NCBI RefSeq assembly: GCF_015500075.1
Contig: NZ_CP045496.1
Span: 6,603,023-6,667,022, forward strand
Direction of reading: 5' to 3'
DNA length: 64,000 nt
From: Mesorhizobium sp. INR15
Lineage (GTDB): Bacteria > Pseudomonadota > Alphaproteobacteria > Rhizobiales > Rhizobiaceae
This document shows, piece after piece, positions 1 to 8,701 of this stretch. The position numbers and the translations under genes were made by a program. Within the stretch, counting starts at the first letter, position 1; each line of letters opens with the position of its first letter. Below the pieces are notes generated by a model. That model searched no databases. It saw only the letters and a list, made by a program, of their open reading frames with translations, and was not told the DNA's origin.

Positions 1-611
1 AGCAGAAGCCACTGCAGCTTGGCGCGCATATCGTCGTCTATTCGGCGACCAAACACATTGACGGCCAGGGCCGCTGTCTCGGCGGCGTCATCCTGTCCGA
101 CAAGAAGTGGATCGACGAGAACCTGCACGACTATTTCCGCCACACCGGCCCCAGCCTGTCGCCGTTCAACGCCTGGACGTTGCTGAAGGGCCTCGAGACG
201 CTGCCTTTGCGCGTGCGCCAGCAGACGGAAAGCGCCGGCAAGATCGCCGATTTCCTCGCCGAACGTCCGGAAATTGCCCGCGTCATCTACCCCGGCCGCG
301 CTGACCATCCGCAGGCAGCGATCGTCAAGAAGCAGATGTCGGGCGGCTCGACGCTGATCTGCATGGACGTCAAAGGCGGCAAGCAGGCCGCCTTCGCCCT
401 CCAGAACGCGCTCGACATCGTGCTGATCTCGAACAATCTCGGCGATTCCAAGAGCCTGATCACTCATCCGGCGACAACGACGCACAAGAACCTGAGCGAT
501 GAGGCGCGTGCGGAGCTTGGGATTGGACCGGGGACACTCCGGCTGTCCGTCGGCCTCGAAGACACCGACGACCTGCTCGAGGACATCGCACAGGCGCTGA
601 AGGCCAGGTAA
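1..611 (+). CDS. metZ: O-succinylhomoserine sulfhydrylase, C-terminal part (cut by window edge)
   Basis: This is the last 202 residues of a PLP-dependent Cys/Met-metabolism enzyme; the first whole codon is at position 3. The motif SATKHIDGQGR near the left edge holds the PLP-binding lysine (residue 17 of the visible part). The C-terminal block SLGD/LITHPATTTH-type segment (here NNLGDSKSLITHPATTTH) and the ending RLSVGLED are family signatures. MetZ makes homocysteine directly from O-succinylhomoserine and sulfide. The SATKHIDGQGR variant points to MetZ rather than MetB or MetC, but the missing N-terminus prevents a firm split. It converges on the next gene with a 5-bp gap. Confidence 0.85.
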   Translation, partial: QKPLQLGAHIVVYSATKHIDGQGRCLGGVILSDKKWIDENLHDYFRHTGPSLSPFNAWTLLKGLETLPLRVRQQTESAGKIADFLAERPEIARVIYPGRADHPQAAIVKKQMSGGSTLICMDVKGGKQAAFALQNALDIVLISNNLGDSKSLITHPATTTHKNLSDEARAELGIGPGTLRLSVGLEDTDDLLEDIAQALKAR

Positions 612-616
612 GGCCT

Positions 617-1768
617 TCACGCCCTCGATGGCGTCTCGTCCAGCTCCGCCGCTTTGGTGCGGATGATCATCTCGTTGCCGCGCCAATCGACGGCACCGCC
701 GAGCCAGCCGCGCACCCATATCGCGGGCAGGATCAGGTCGCGCGCCATCATCGCCGGGATCGTGCGTGGCGACAGGTGCCAGCCTTTGGCCAAGGCAAGG
801 ACCCACTCGGGAAGATAGGTCGCCACCAGCACGGCTATAACGGTCAATCGCAGGCTGAAGCCGGCGTTTGCAGCCGCGATCAGCGCAAGAACCAGCGGCA
901 CCGCCGCGCCGATCAGGATCTCCGGTGTGAAAAACAACGGGAAAGTGACGCGGCGCAGGCGCGACCACCGCGCCTGCCGCGACCAGACCTGGTCAAGTGT
1001 GCGGCGGCCAAGCGGTTGCTCGAAAGGCGCGGCAACGAGATTGACGCGCAGGCCAAGCCCGTCAACCAGCTTGGTGGCGGCGGCATCCTCGGCGCTCTCG
1101 GCGGCCAGGGCGCGGATGCCGCCATTGGCGTCCAGCAGCGGCTTGTTCAACAACATGCTCTTGCCCTGGGCGAAGCCAAGGCCAAGCGCATCGCCGGCAT
1201 ATTGCCAGCGCGCCTGCAGCGTGTTGAGGAAGGCGCACTCGACCTCGGCCCAGAATCCGTCAGGCCGCGAGCCTATTGGTGTCGAGCAGACCAGGCCGGT
1301 GTCGTGCCGCCAGGCCGACATCAGGTGCTGGACATAGTCCCCCGGCATCAACACGTTGGAATCGGCGATGATGACCCAGTCGTGGCGTGCCGCCTCCCAG
1401 CCCTTGATGCAATTGTTGAGCTTGGGATTGGCGCTGACCCGGTCTTCGCCGATGAGGAGCCGGGCATGCACGACGGGAAAGCGCGCAATCGCCGAGCGGA
1501 TCAGCCTGACCACGGGATCGTCGGCATTGGCGACACAGAAGATGAGCTCGTAATCCGGCCAGTCGAGCGAGAAGGCCCGCTCGAGCGTCTCCTGCGTGAA
1601 AGGCTCGACCCCGCGCGCCGGCACGATGATCGACACAGGCAGCGGGTTGTCGGCAGGCGGAGGAACATGGCTTCTACGCCTCAGCTTCGACGAGGCGAGG
1701 AGAATGCTGGCGATATTTGAGGCAACAAGCGCGGCCGAAAGCGAGCCAGCTATGAGAGCGAGTTCCAT
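617..1768 (-). CDS. Ceramide glucosyltransferase-like GT family 2/21 membrane glycosyltransferase
   Basis: A 383-residue inner-membrane glycosyltransferase. It has an N-terminal membrane anchor (about residues 3-23), a GT-A domain beginning PVSIIVPARG, and two or three C-terminal hydrophobic segments. The D1,D2,D3,(Q/R)XXRW pattern of ceramide glucosyltransferases is visible: VANADD, ADSN, ESAEDAA and RQARW. The likely role is transfer of a sugar from a nucleotide donor to a lipid acceptor (ceramide, diacylglycerol or a hopanoid-like lipid); the acceptor cannot be read from sequence. An upstream extension to 1843 is open, but ATG 1768 begins the hydrophobic anchor and has GGAG about 12 nt upstream. 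It is divergent from apaG. Confidence 0.75.
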   Translation of the reverse strand: MELALIAGSLSAALVASNIASILLASSKLRRRSHVPPPADNPLPVSIIVPARGVEPFTQETLERAFSLDWPDYELIFCVANADDPVVRLIRSAIARFPVVHARLLIGEDRVSANPKLNNCIKGWEAARHDWVIIADSNVLMPGDYVQHLMSAWRHDTGLVCSTPIGSRPDGFWAEVECAFLNTLQARWQYAGDALGLGFAQGKSMLLNKPLLDANGGIRALAAESAEDAAATKLVDGLGLRVNLVAAPFEQPLGRRTLDQVWSRQARWSRLRRVTFPLFFTPEILIGAAVPLVLALIAAANAGFSLRLTVIAVLVATYLPEWVLALAKGWHLSPRTIPAMMARDLILPAIWVRGWLGGAVDWRGNEMIIRTKAAELDETPSRA

Positions 1769-1987
1769 GGAGATCTGGCACTCCAGAAAAGACACGGCCC
1801 GAAAGGTGACCGTTTTCGACAGAGCGCTGAGTCGCCCGCCCACCGCACACCATCATTATCATGTGTCACTTAAATGACATTCTTTGCCGGCACCTGCCTT
1901 GCGGGTCAGGCGTGACAAGACGCGCCCACCGTTGACCTGCTCTCACGGAGCGCCGACAGTTCAGCCTGAAATGTTTTGGAGCAGCTT

Positions 1988-2380
1988 ATGTACAGCGCCG
2001 TCACGCGCAACATCGAAGTGCAGGTTCGGCCGTTCTACCTGGAGGATCGTTCCGACCCCTCCGAGAACCGCTATGTCTGGGGTTATCAGATAACCATCGA
2101 CAACCAGTCGGACGAGTTCGTGCAATTGTTGTCGCGCTATTGGCACATTACGGATGGCACCGGCCGGGTCGAAGAGGTGCGCGGCGCCGGCGTTGTCGGC
2201 GATCAGCCCGAACTCAATCCAGGCGACAGCTATCAATACACATCCGGCTGTCCGCTTTCGACGCCGTCCGGCATCATGGTCGGGCACTACACGATGCGCA
2301 CCAAGCGGGGCGAGACATTCGACATCGCCATTCCCGCGTTTTCACTCGACCTGCCGGGCACCCGGCGGACGGTGAACTGA
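1988..2380 (+). CDS. apaG: ApaG domain protein
   Basis: A 130-residue all-beta ApaG/DUF525 protein of normal length for the family. The family core is clear: NIEVQVRPFY, YVWGYQITIDNQ, WHITDG, GVVGDQPELNPG and SGCPLSTPSGIMVG. Family members have a fibronectin-III-like fold. They have been linked to Co2+ resistance and Mg2+ homeostasis, but the molecular function is not settled. ATG 1988 is chosen over TTG 1976 because GGAG lies about 6 nt upstream and the protein then starts MYSAVTRNIEV. It converges on hslO. Confidence 0.93.
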   Translation: MYSAVTRNIEVQVRPFYLEDRSDPSENRYVWGYQITIDNQSDEFVQLLSRYWHITDGTGRVEEVRGAGVVGDQPELNPGDSYQYTSGCPLSTPSGIMVGHYTMRTKRGETFDIAIPAFSLDLPGTRRTVN

Positions 2381-2441
2381 CTTTTCGATTTCTCTGAAGT
2401 TCGCCCCTCGCCGCCTGGCTTAGCGATGAGGGACCAGGTTC

Positions 2442-3452
2442 CTACTGGGCCGAGCCGAATTCCGCCGGGTCGAAGTCATACTGCTTCGAGCAGAATTCGC
2501 AGGCGACATGGATGCCGCCATCCTCGGTGCTGTCCTTGATCTCCTGCGCCGAGAAACCCTCGAGGATGCCACGGATCTTGTCTTGCGAGCAGGAGCACTC
2601 GTCGGCAACCGGGACGCCGCCAAAGACGCGCACGCCATGCTCATGGAACAGACGGTAGAGCAACCGTTCGGCGCCGATCGTCGGGTCGATCAGTTCGGTC
2701 GGTTCGATAGTGCCGAGCAAGGCCAGCAATTCCTGCCAGGAATTGTCGATCGGATCCGAGATGTCCTCGCGCGGATCGCCGTCGCCGCCCGGCAGATCCG
2801 GAACGCGCATGCGCTCAGGCGATTGCGGCAGGAACTGCGCCAGGATGCCACCGGCGCGCCATTGCTGGCGGGCACCGCCGACACCAGGCGTCAACAGCTT
2901 GGCCACCGAGAGCCTGAGATCTGTCGGGATCTGCTCTGACTGACGGAAATAGGTGCGCGCGGCCTCTTCCAGGGTTTCGCCGTCAAGCTGGACGATGCCC
3001 TGGTAACGCTGCGTGTGTGCGCCCTGGTCGATGGTCAGCGCCAGCACGCCACTGCCGAGCAGCGTCTGCGGCGAGCTCTCGCCGGCCGCGACCAAGGCCT
3101 CTAGCCGGTCGGCGTCAAAGCGCGCATAGGCCCGCAATGCCGAGGGCGTGGAAAAATCCGCCACCAGCATGTCAACCGGCCCATCGGTGCGGGTCTGCAG
3201 GATGAACTTTCCTTCGAATTTGAGCGAGGTGCCGAGCAGCACCGTCAGCACACAGGCTTCCGCCAGCAGGCGAGCGACCGGCTCCGGATAGTCGTGACGG
3301 CTGAGGATGGCGTCGAGCATCGGCCCAAGCTGGACCGTGCGGCCGCGCACATCGAGCGGGCCGACCTCGAAAGGCACGACGTGATCGTCGCCGGCGTAGC
3401 CGAATTCGCCGAGTTTAGGGTGCTGTTCAGACACTTGATGAGTTTCCAACAT
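2442..3452 (-). CDS. hslO: Redox-regulated holdase chaperone Hsp33
   Basis: A 336-residue Hsp33. Near the C-terminus it has the zinc-binding redox switch, CxC (DECSCSQDK) followed about 30 residues later by CxxC (CEFCSKQ). All four cysteines are present, so the protein should be oxidation-activated in the cytoplasm. ATG 3452 (MLETHQVSEQ) is preceded by GGAG with 7 nt spacing; longer starts at 3476 and 3503 lack this. It lies 135 bp downstream of argF on the same strand and is probably the last gene of argD-argF-hslO. Confidence 0.93.
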   Translation of the reverse strand: MLETHQVSEQHPKLGEFGYAGDDHVVPFEVGPLDVRGRTVQLGPMLDAILSRHDYPEPVARLLAEACVLTVLLGTSLKFEGKFILQTRTDGPVDMLVADFSTPSALRAYARFDADRLEALVAAGESSPQTLLGSGVLALTIDQGAHTQRYQGIVQLDGETLEEAARTYFRQSEQIPTDLRLSVAKLLTPGVGGARQQWRAGGILAQFLPQSPERMRVPDLPGGDGDPREDISDPIDNSWQELLALLGTIEPTELIDPTIGAERLLYRLFHEHGVRVFGGVPVADECSCSQDKIRGILEGFSAQEIKDSTEDGGIHVACEFCSKQYDFDPAEFGSAQ

Positions 3453-3587
3453 GACAAAGCTCCGGGGCGCGGCCATGCCGCCCTCCGGGGCGCATGCGTC
3501 CAAACGCGCTCAATTTGCGTGATGCGCCGCAAATAGGCATCACGCGCCTCCGGATCAAGCGCCGAGGCCCCTCACGCACCAAGACAC

Positions 3588-4499
3588 TTACGCACCAAGA
3601 CACCAGGCAAGCACCGCCTTCTGGGCGTGGAGCCGGTTCTCAGCCTCGTCAAACACCACCGAATGCGGCCCGTCGATCACCTCGTCGGTCACTTCCTCAC
3701 CGCGATGCGCCGGCAGGCAGTGCATGAACAGGGCATCCGGCTTGGCTTTCGCCATCAACGCCGCATTGACCTGGTAGGGCGAGAACACATTGTGACCACG
3801 CGCCCGATGTTCCTGCCCCATCGACACCCAGCAGTCGGTGACGATGCAATCGGCCTGGTCGACGGCTTCCTCCGGCGAGCGCGTGAGGAGAAGCTTGCCA
3901 CCATTCGCCTTCGACCAGTCGATATGCTTCCGCGCCGGCTCGCTGCCTTCGGGTACGGCGACATTGAGGTTGAAGCGAAACCGGGCCGAGGCTTCGAGCA
4001 GCGAATGCAGCACGTTGTTGCCGTCACCGGTCCAGGCGATGGTCTTGCCTGCAACCGGACCGCGATGTTCCTCGAAAGTCATGATGTCGGCCATCAGCTG
4101 GCAAGGGTGGGTATCGTCGGTCAGGCCGTTGATAACCGGAACGGTGGCATTCTCGGTCAGCTCCAGCAGACGCTCATGCGAGGTGGTACGGATCATGATC
4201 GCATCGACGTAACGCGACAGAACCTTGGCGGTATCGGCGATGGTCTCGGAGCGGCCGAGCTGCATCTCGGTGCCGGTCAGCATGATGGTCTCGCCGCCGA
4301 GCTGGCGCATGCCGACATCGAAGGACACGCGCGTGCGCGTCGACGGCTTGTCGAAGATCATCGCCAGCACCTTGCCTTCGAGCGGCTTGGAGCGCTCGCC
4401 CGCCTTGAGGCGCGCCTTGCGCGCCATCGCGTCGGTCAGCATGAAGCGCAGGTCGCCTTCGGAAACGGTGGAAAGGTCGGTAAAATGACGAGGGCTCAT
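3588..4499 (-). CDS. argF: Ornithine carbamoyltransferase
   Basis: A 303-residue enzyme that forms citrulline from ornithine and carbamoyl phosphate in arginine biosynthesis. The carbamoyl-phosphate site is KPSTRTRVSFD, the HPCQ motif is HPCQLMAD, and the ornithine loop is HCLPAHRGEEV. Length and motifs are those of an anabolic OTCase. It starts 15 bp after the argD stop, so the two are almost certainly co-transcribed. Confidence 0.96.
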   Translation of the reverse strand: MSPRHFTDLSTVSEGDLRFMLTDAMARKARLKAGERSKPLEGKVLAMIFDKPSTRTRVSFDVGMRQLGGETIMLTGTEMQLGRSETIADTAKVLSRYVDAIMIRTTSHERLLELTENATVPVINGLTDDTHPCQLMADIMTFEEHRGPVAGKTIAWTGDGNNVLHSLLEASARFRFNLNVAVPEGSEPARKHIDWSKANGGKLLLTRSPEEAVDQADCIVTDCWVSMGQEHRARGHNVFSPYQVNAALMAKAKPDALFMHCLPAHRGEEVTDEVIDGPHSVVFDEAENRLHAQKAVLAWCLGA

Positions 4500-4514
4500 C
4501 AGGCTCTTTCGAAT

Positions 4515-5714
4515 TTACTTCGCGGCGGCCGCGGCGATGGCCTCGGACAGGCCCCTGGCGCCGGCGCGGATGCGCTCCAGCGCCTCGTGGATATCGGCGT
4601 CGGTGACGGTCAGCGGCGGCAGCAGGCGAATGACGTTATCGCCGGCGGGAACGGCCAGCAGGTGCTGGTCGCGCAAGGCCATGTTCACCTTGGTGTTGGG
4701 CATCGCGCATTTGAGGCCGAGCATCAGGCCCGTGCCCCTGATGTCTTCGATAACCTCGGGGAATTCGTCGGCGACGGCGGCCAGCCCCTGCTTCATCAGC
4801 AAGGCCTTGCGCTGCACGTCTTCGAGGAAACCATCTTCCAGCACCACATCGAGCACGGCGTTGCCGACCGCCATGGCCAGTGGATTGCCGCCAAAGGTGG
4901 TGCCATGGACACCGGCGGTCATGCCGACAACGGCTTCGTCGGTAGCAAGACAGGCGCCCATGGGGAAGCCGCCGCCGATACCCTTGGCGATGGCCATGAT
5001 GTCTGGCGTCACGCCAGCCCATTCATGCGCGAACAGCTTGCCGGTACGGCCAATGCCGCACTGGACCTCGTCGAAGATCAACAGCAGGCCATGCTGTTCG
5101 CACAGCTGCCTGAGCCGCTTCAGCGACTGCGTCGGAACTGGACGGATACCGCCCTCGCCCTGCACCGGCTCTATCAGGATCGCCGCCGTCTCCGGCGTGA
5201 TTGCCTTTTCGGCGGCGTCGATATCGTCGAAGCCGACCTGGTCGAAGCCTTCGACCTTGGGGCCGAACCCTTCGAGATATTTATACTGACCGCCGGCCGC
5301 GATGGTCGCCAGCGTACGGCCGTGGAAGGCGCCTTCGAACGTGATGACACGGAAGCGCTCGGGATGTCCGTTGACGAACTGGTAGCGCCGCGCCGTCTTG
5401 ATGGCGCACTCCAGAGCCTCGGCGCCGGAATTGGTGAAGAACACCTTGTCGGCGAAGGTGGCGTCGGCCAACCGTTCGCCCAACCGGCTCTGCCCGGGGA
5501 TCTCATAAAGGTTGGAAACGTGCCAAAGCTTGGCCGCCTGTTCGGTGAGCGCGGCAACAAGGTGCGGATGGCCGTGGCCCAGCGAGTTCACGGCGATGCC
5601 GCCAGCGAAATCGAGGTATCGCTCGCCCTTGTCGGTAACCAGCCAGCTGCCCTCCCCGTGGTCAAAAGCCAAGGGTGCGCGAGCAAAGGTCTCGAAAAGC
5701 GCCGAACCGCTCAT
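4515..5714 (-). CDS. argD: Acetylornithine aminotransferase
   Basis: A 399-residue class III PLP aminotransferase. It has FDEVQCGIGRTGK (PLP pyridine-ring Asp region) and AIAKGIGGGFPMGA (Schiff-base lysine), followed by HGTTFGGNPLA. The role is transamination of N-acetylglutamate semialdehyde in arginine synthesis, and possibly succinyldiaminopimelate in lysine synthesis. It is first gene of the argD-argF-hslO run. The ATG overlaps the stop of an open frame upstream (TAATG), and a terminator-like hairpin lies 27 bp before the start. Both suggest leader control and are described separately. Confidence 0.95.
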   Translation of the reverse strand: MSGSALFETFARAPLAFDHGEGSWLVTDKGERYLDFAGGIAVNSLGHGHPHLVAALTEQAAKLWHVSNLYEIPGQSRLGERLADATFADKVFFTNSGAEALECAIKTARRYQFVNGHPERFRVITFEGAFHGRTLATIAAGGQYKYLEGFGPKVEGFDQVGFDDIDAAEKAITPETAAILIEPVQGEGGIRPVPTQSLKRLRQLCEQHGLLLIFDEVQCGIGRTGKLFAHEWAGVTPDIMAIAKGIGGGFPMGACLATDEAVVGMTAGVHGTTFGGNPLAMAVGNAVLDVVLEDGFLEDVQRKALLMKQGLAAVADEFPEVIEDIRGTGLMLGLKCAMPNTKVNMALRDQHLLAVPAGDNVIRLLPPLTVTDADIHEALERIRAGARGLSEAIAAAAAK

Positions 5715-5740
5715 TATATGCGTCTCCGGTACCGGAAATC

Positions 5741-5763
5741 AAAAAAGCCGCCCAAGCGGCGGC
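5741..5763 (-). terminator. Terminator-like hairpin in the argD leader (possible attenuator)
   Basis: Read on the minus strand, a GC stem (5758-5763 paired with 5747-5752, 5-nt loop) is followed at once by six T residues (5746-5741). It has the form of an intrinsic terminator. No minus-strand gene lies upstream before the divergent gcrA, so the only transcript it can act on is the argD leader. The right arm can instead pair with 5768-5774 (AAGCCGC/GCGGCTT), giving a competing structure. Confidence 0.55.
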
Positions 5764-5774
5764 CTTTGCGGCTT

Positions 5775-6071
5775 ATCGTGTTTTTCGGCCATGAAGTCAA
5801 CGAAAACGTCGCGTAGTGCCGCGGCACAAGCCCTCCAGCGAGACGCCGGCTCATAAGCGACCGGGCAAGTTGGGGAAAACCGAAAAAACCGATTCGTGTT
5901 GCACTTGGGACTCTTGTCACCGAGTCAGCGCATAAGGTAATTGTAGTCGAGAAATAACTAGATTTCGTGCGGCGGACCTAATCACCAGATATATGTGGTG
6001 TCTGCCCCGGCAAGGATTGCCGGGTCGGGAATGGATTCCGATTGCCGCACGCTTAGCAGGAGCGCGGTCTC
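5775..6071. promoter_or_regulatory. Divergent argD-gcrA intergenic region
   Basis: This stretch has no convincing conserved gene. On the minus strand an open frame (5714-5920, GTG start, or ATG at 5854) runs to TAATG at the argD start, but it has no clear ribosome-binding site. The 5935-5995 stretch is AT-richer than its surroundings and probably holds the promoters for both genes. I could not assign -35/-10 pairs with confidence. Confidence 0.4.
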
Positions 6072-6590
6072 ATGAACTGGACTGACGAGCGGGTAGAACT
6101 TCTCAGGAAACTGTGGTCGGAGGGTCTGAGCGCAAGCCAGATCGCGGCCCAGCTTGGAGGGGTCAGCCGCAATGCGGTCATCGGCAAGGTGCATCGGCTG
6201 AAATTGTCGGGCCGCGGACGCGCGACGGCGACGCCGGCACGCCAGAAGAAGACGGTGCAGGGATCGACCGTACAGAAGTCGGTGTCGCGCGCCGCGACAG
6301 CGGCGCGCCACGTCACGACATCGATCGGCGCGACAGCGTTGCAGACCCAGTTCGACGCCGAACCGGTGGTGCGTCACTACATCCGCCCGGTCGAAAATGT
6401 CGTCCTGCCGATCTCGCGGCATCTGCAGCTTACCGAGCTGACTGAACGCACCTGCAAGTGGCCGAACGGCGATCCCTTGTCGGAGGATTTCCATTTCTGC
6501 GGCAACGAAGCCGCCGAGACCGGCCCCTACTGCAAGTACCACGCCCGCATCGCGTTCCAGCCGGCCTCGGAACGCCGGCGGAGCCGGTAG
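6072..6590 (+). CDS. gcrA: GcrA cell cycle regulator
   Basis: A 172-residue GcrA-family protein. The N-terminal helix-turn-helix domain reads MNWTDERVELLRKLWSEG...SASQIAAQLG...SRNAVIGKVHRL. A variable basic linker follows, then a C-terminal block containing CKWPNGDP and FCGNE...YCKYH. In alphaproteobacteria GcrA binds sigma-70 holoenzyme and activates promoters carrying CcrM-methylated GANTC sites. The start is supported by GGAG upstream. It converges on corA across the heptamer repeat. Confidence 0.94.
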   Translation: MNWTDERVELLRKLWSEGLSASQIAAQLGGVSRNAVIGKVHRLKLSGRGRATATPARQKKTVQGSTVQKSVSRAATAARHVTTSIGATALQTQFDAEPVVRHYIRPVENVVLPISRHLQLTELTERTCKWPNGDPLSEDFHFCGNEAAETGPYCKYHARIAFQPASERRRSR

Positions 6591-6642
6591 TTTAGGGATT
6601 AGGCAGTGGGGACTGGGCAGTAGACCCCTGAGGCACATCTTA

Positions 6643-6760
<118 letters not shown>

Positions 6761-6766
6761 CTTACT

Positions 6767-7777
6767 TCACAGCCAGCCGTTCTTGCGGAAGCGCCAGTAG
6801 AGAAAACTGCAGATCAGCGCGATCGTGGTCAGCACCATCGGGTAGCCGTATTCCATCTTCAGTTCCGGCATATCGCTGAAATTCATGCCGTAGATGCCGG
6901 CAAAAGCCGTCGGCACCGCCAGGATGGCGGCCCATGAAGCGAGCTTCTTGGAAATCGCCGTTTCCTGGCTCTGGCCGACCAGCAGGCTCGCTTCAAAGGC
7001 GAAAGCCAGAACCTCGCGCAGGCTGTCGATCTTTTCCTGAACCGTACGGATATGATCGGTCACGTCGCGAAACAGCGGGTGCATCGCCGCATGGATCTGC
7101 GGCAGGTCGGCACTGGTCAGTCGGCGGCAGACCTCCACAAGCGGCAAAGCCGCATTGCGCAGCCGCAAGAGATCGCGGCGTAGCATGTAGAGCCGTTCGA
7201 TGTCAGGGCCGGTCATCGGCTTCAGCAGCACCTTGTCCTCGATCGCCTCGACCTCGTCCTCGATCTGCTCAAGCACGGGCATATAGTTGTCGACGATGAA
7301 ATCGAGAATGGCATAGAGGACGAAATCCTCGCCCTTGGCCAGGGAATGGGGGCAGGTCTCCCAATGCTGGCGGACAGCCGCATATGAGGTGGAGGGACCG
7401 TGACGGACGCTGACGATATAGCCGGCGCCGACAAACAGATGCGTCTCGCCGAATGTGACGCGGCCCTCGACCAGTTGCGCGGTGCGGGCAACCACGAGCA
7501 GGGCATCGCCATATTGCTCGATCTTCGGCCTCTGGTGCGGATGCTCCGCATCCTCGATGGCCAGATCATGCAGATGGAACTGCGCCTGGACGCGCAGCAG
7601 CAGGTTGCGGTCGGGCTCCAGGAGGCCGATCCAGACGACATGGCCCGGCTTCTTCGCCCACTCACCGGCTTCCTCGATCGGGATATCGGCTATGCGCCGC
7701 CCGCCGGTATAGACACTGGACGCGATGATGCCGGATGCCGCGGGCGGTGCCGGCACTAGGTTGCGAACGTTTTCCAC
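6767..7777 (-). CDS. corA: CorA-family magnesium/cobalt transporter
   Basis: A 336-residue CorA-type divalent cation channel. It has a large N-terminal cytoplasmic domain, the pore motif YGMNF (GMN at about residues 297-299) and two C-terminal membrane helices around residues 275-295 and 310-328. The C-terminus is basic (RFRKNGWL), as expected for the gating ring. Start is GTG with an excellent GGGAGG site 6 nt upstream. It lies 89 bp downstream of phoU on the same strand. Confidence 0.93.
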   Translation of the reverse strand: MENVRNLVPAPPAASGIIASSVYTGGRRIADIPIEEAGEWAKKPGHVVWIGLLEPDRNLLLRVQAQFHLHDLAIEDAEHPHQRPKIEQYGDALLVVARTAQLVEGRVTFGETHLFVGAGYIVSVRHGPSTSYAAVRQHWETCPHSLAKGEDFVLYAILDFIVDNYMPVLEQIEDEVEAIEDKVLLKPMTGPDIERLYMLRRDLLRLRNAALPLVEVCRRLTSADLPQIHAAMHPLFRDVTDHIRTVQEKIDSLREVLAFAFEASLLVGQSQETAISKKLASWAAILAVPTAFAGIYGMNFSDMPELKMEYGYPMVLTTIALICSFLYWRFRKNGWL

Positions 7778-7866
7778 AAGCGACCTCCCGAAGGCACGGC
7801 CTTGGATCAGGGTCCGGAGCCAGGAAAGCTTAGCTTATATCACGCCAGGGTTCGAGAGGCGGCCGT

Positions 7867-8592
7867 TCACTTCACCGGCAGCGGTTCGGAAAGGCTGATC
7901 TTGTCGGTCTTGTCGCCCTTCGGCCGCTCCGCCGGCATCTGCTCGCCGGTAACAATGTAATAGATCGTCTCGGCAATGTTGGTGGCGTGGTCGCCGATCC
8001 GCTCGATGTTCTTGGCGCAGAACAGCAGATGCGTGCATGGCGTGATGTTGCGCGGATCTTCCATCATGTAGGTCAGCAGTTCGCGAAACAGCGACGTATA
8101 CATGGCGTCGATCTGATCGTCGCGGTCGCGCACGAAGCCGATCTTCTCCACCGAGCGCGATGCGTAGACGTCGAGCACTTCCTTGAGTTGGGTCAGGGCC
8201 AGGTCGGCCAGTGCCTCAAGGCCCCTGAAAAGACTGGTCGGTTGACGTCCGTCCGTCACAGCCACCACCCGCTTGGCAACGTTCTTGCCGAGGTCGCCGA
8301 CACGCTCAAGGTCAGCCGAGATGCGGATGGCACCGACGATCTCGCGCAGGTCCGTCGCCATCGGCTGGCGCCTGGCAATGATGATGATCGCCTTGTCGTC
8401 GATCTCGCGCTGCCCTTCATCAAGGACGACGTCGTCGCGGATGACTTTCTGGGCGAGGCCAGGATCGGCGTTGACGAGAGCGGCGATCGCCTGCTCCACC
8501 ATGCGTTCTGCATGGCCGCCCATCGCAGCAATTCGCTTCGACAGGTATTTCAGCTCTTCGTCATAGGCGCTCATGATATGCACGGACTGCAT
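7867..8592 (-). CDS. phoU: Phosphate signalling protein PhoU
   Basis: A 241-residue protein with two PhoU three-helix-bundle repeats, containing the metal-site patterns DLERVGDLGKN and NIERIGDHATNI. PhoU represses the Pho regulon by coupling the Pst transporter to PhoR. ATG 8592 has GGAAGG about 10 nt upstream; a second in-frame ATG at 8574 has none. It lies directly downstream of the PhoR-like kinase; pstSCAB and phoB, its common partners, are not next to it. Confidence 0.93.
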   Translation of the reverse strand: MQSVHIMSAYDEELKYLSKRIAAMGGHAERMVEQAIAALVNADPGLAQKVIRDDVVLDEGQREIDDKAIIIIARRQPMATDLREIVGAIRISADLERVGDLGKNVAKRVVAVTDGRQPTSLFRGLEALADLALTQLKEVLDVYASRSVEKIGFVRDRDDQIDAMYTSLFRELLTYMMEDPRNITPCTHLLFCAKNIERIGDHATNIAETIYYIVTGEQMPAERPKGDKTDKISLSEPLPVK

Positions 8593-8701
8593 GGACGAAA
8601 TGCCTTCCCGGTTCTTGTGTTGAGTCGTTTCCTCGAATCCCCGCTGATACGCTAGCCGGATGACAGAAAAAAGAAATTACCCTTCGAAATATAGGGCCGC
8701 G

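Noticed and set aside
3627..5816. 729-codon plus-strand open frame across argF and argD
   Set aside because: Antisense shadow of two unmistakable enzymes; no ribosome-binding site or domain.
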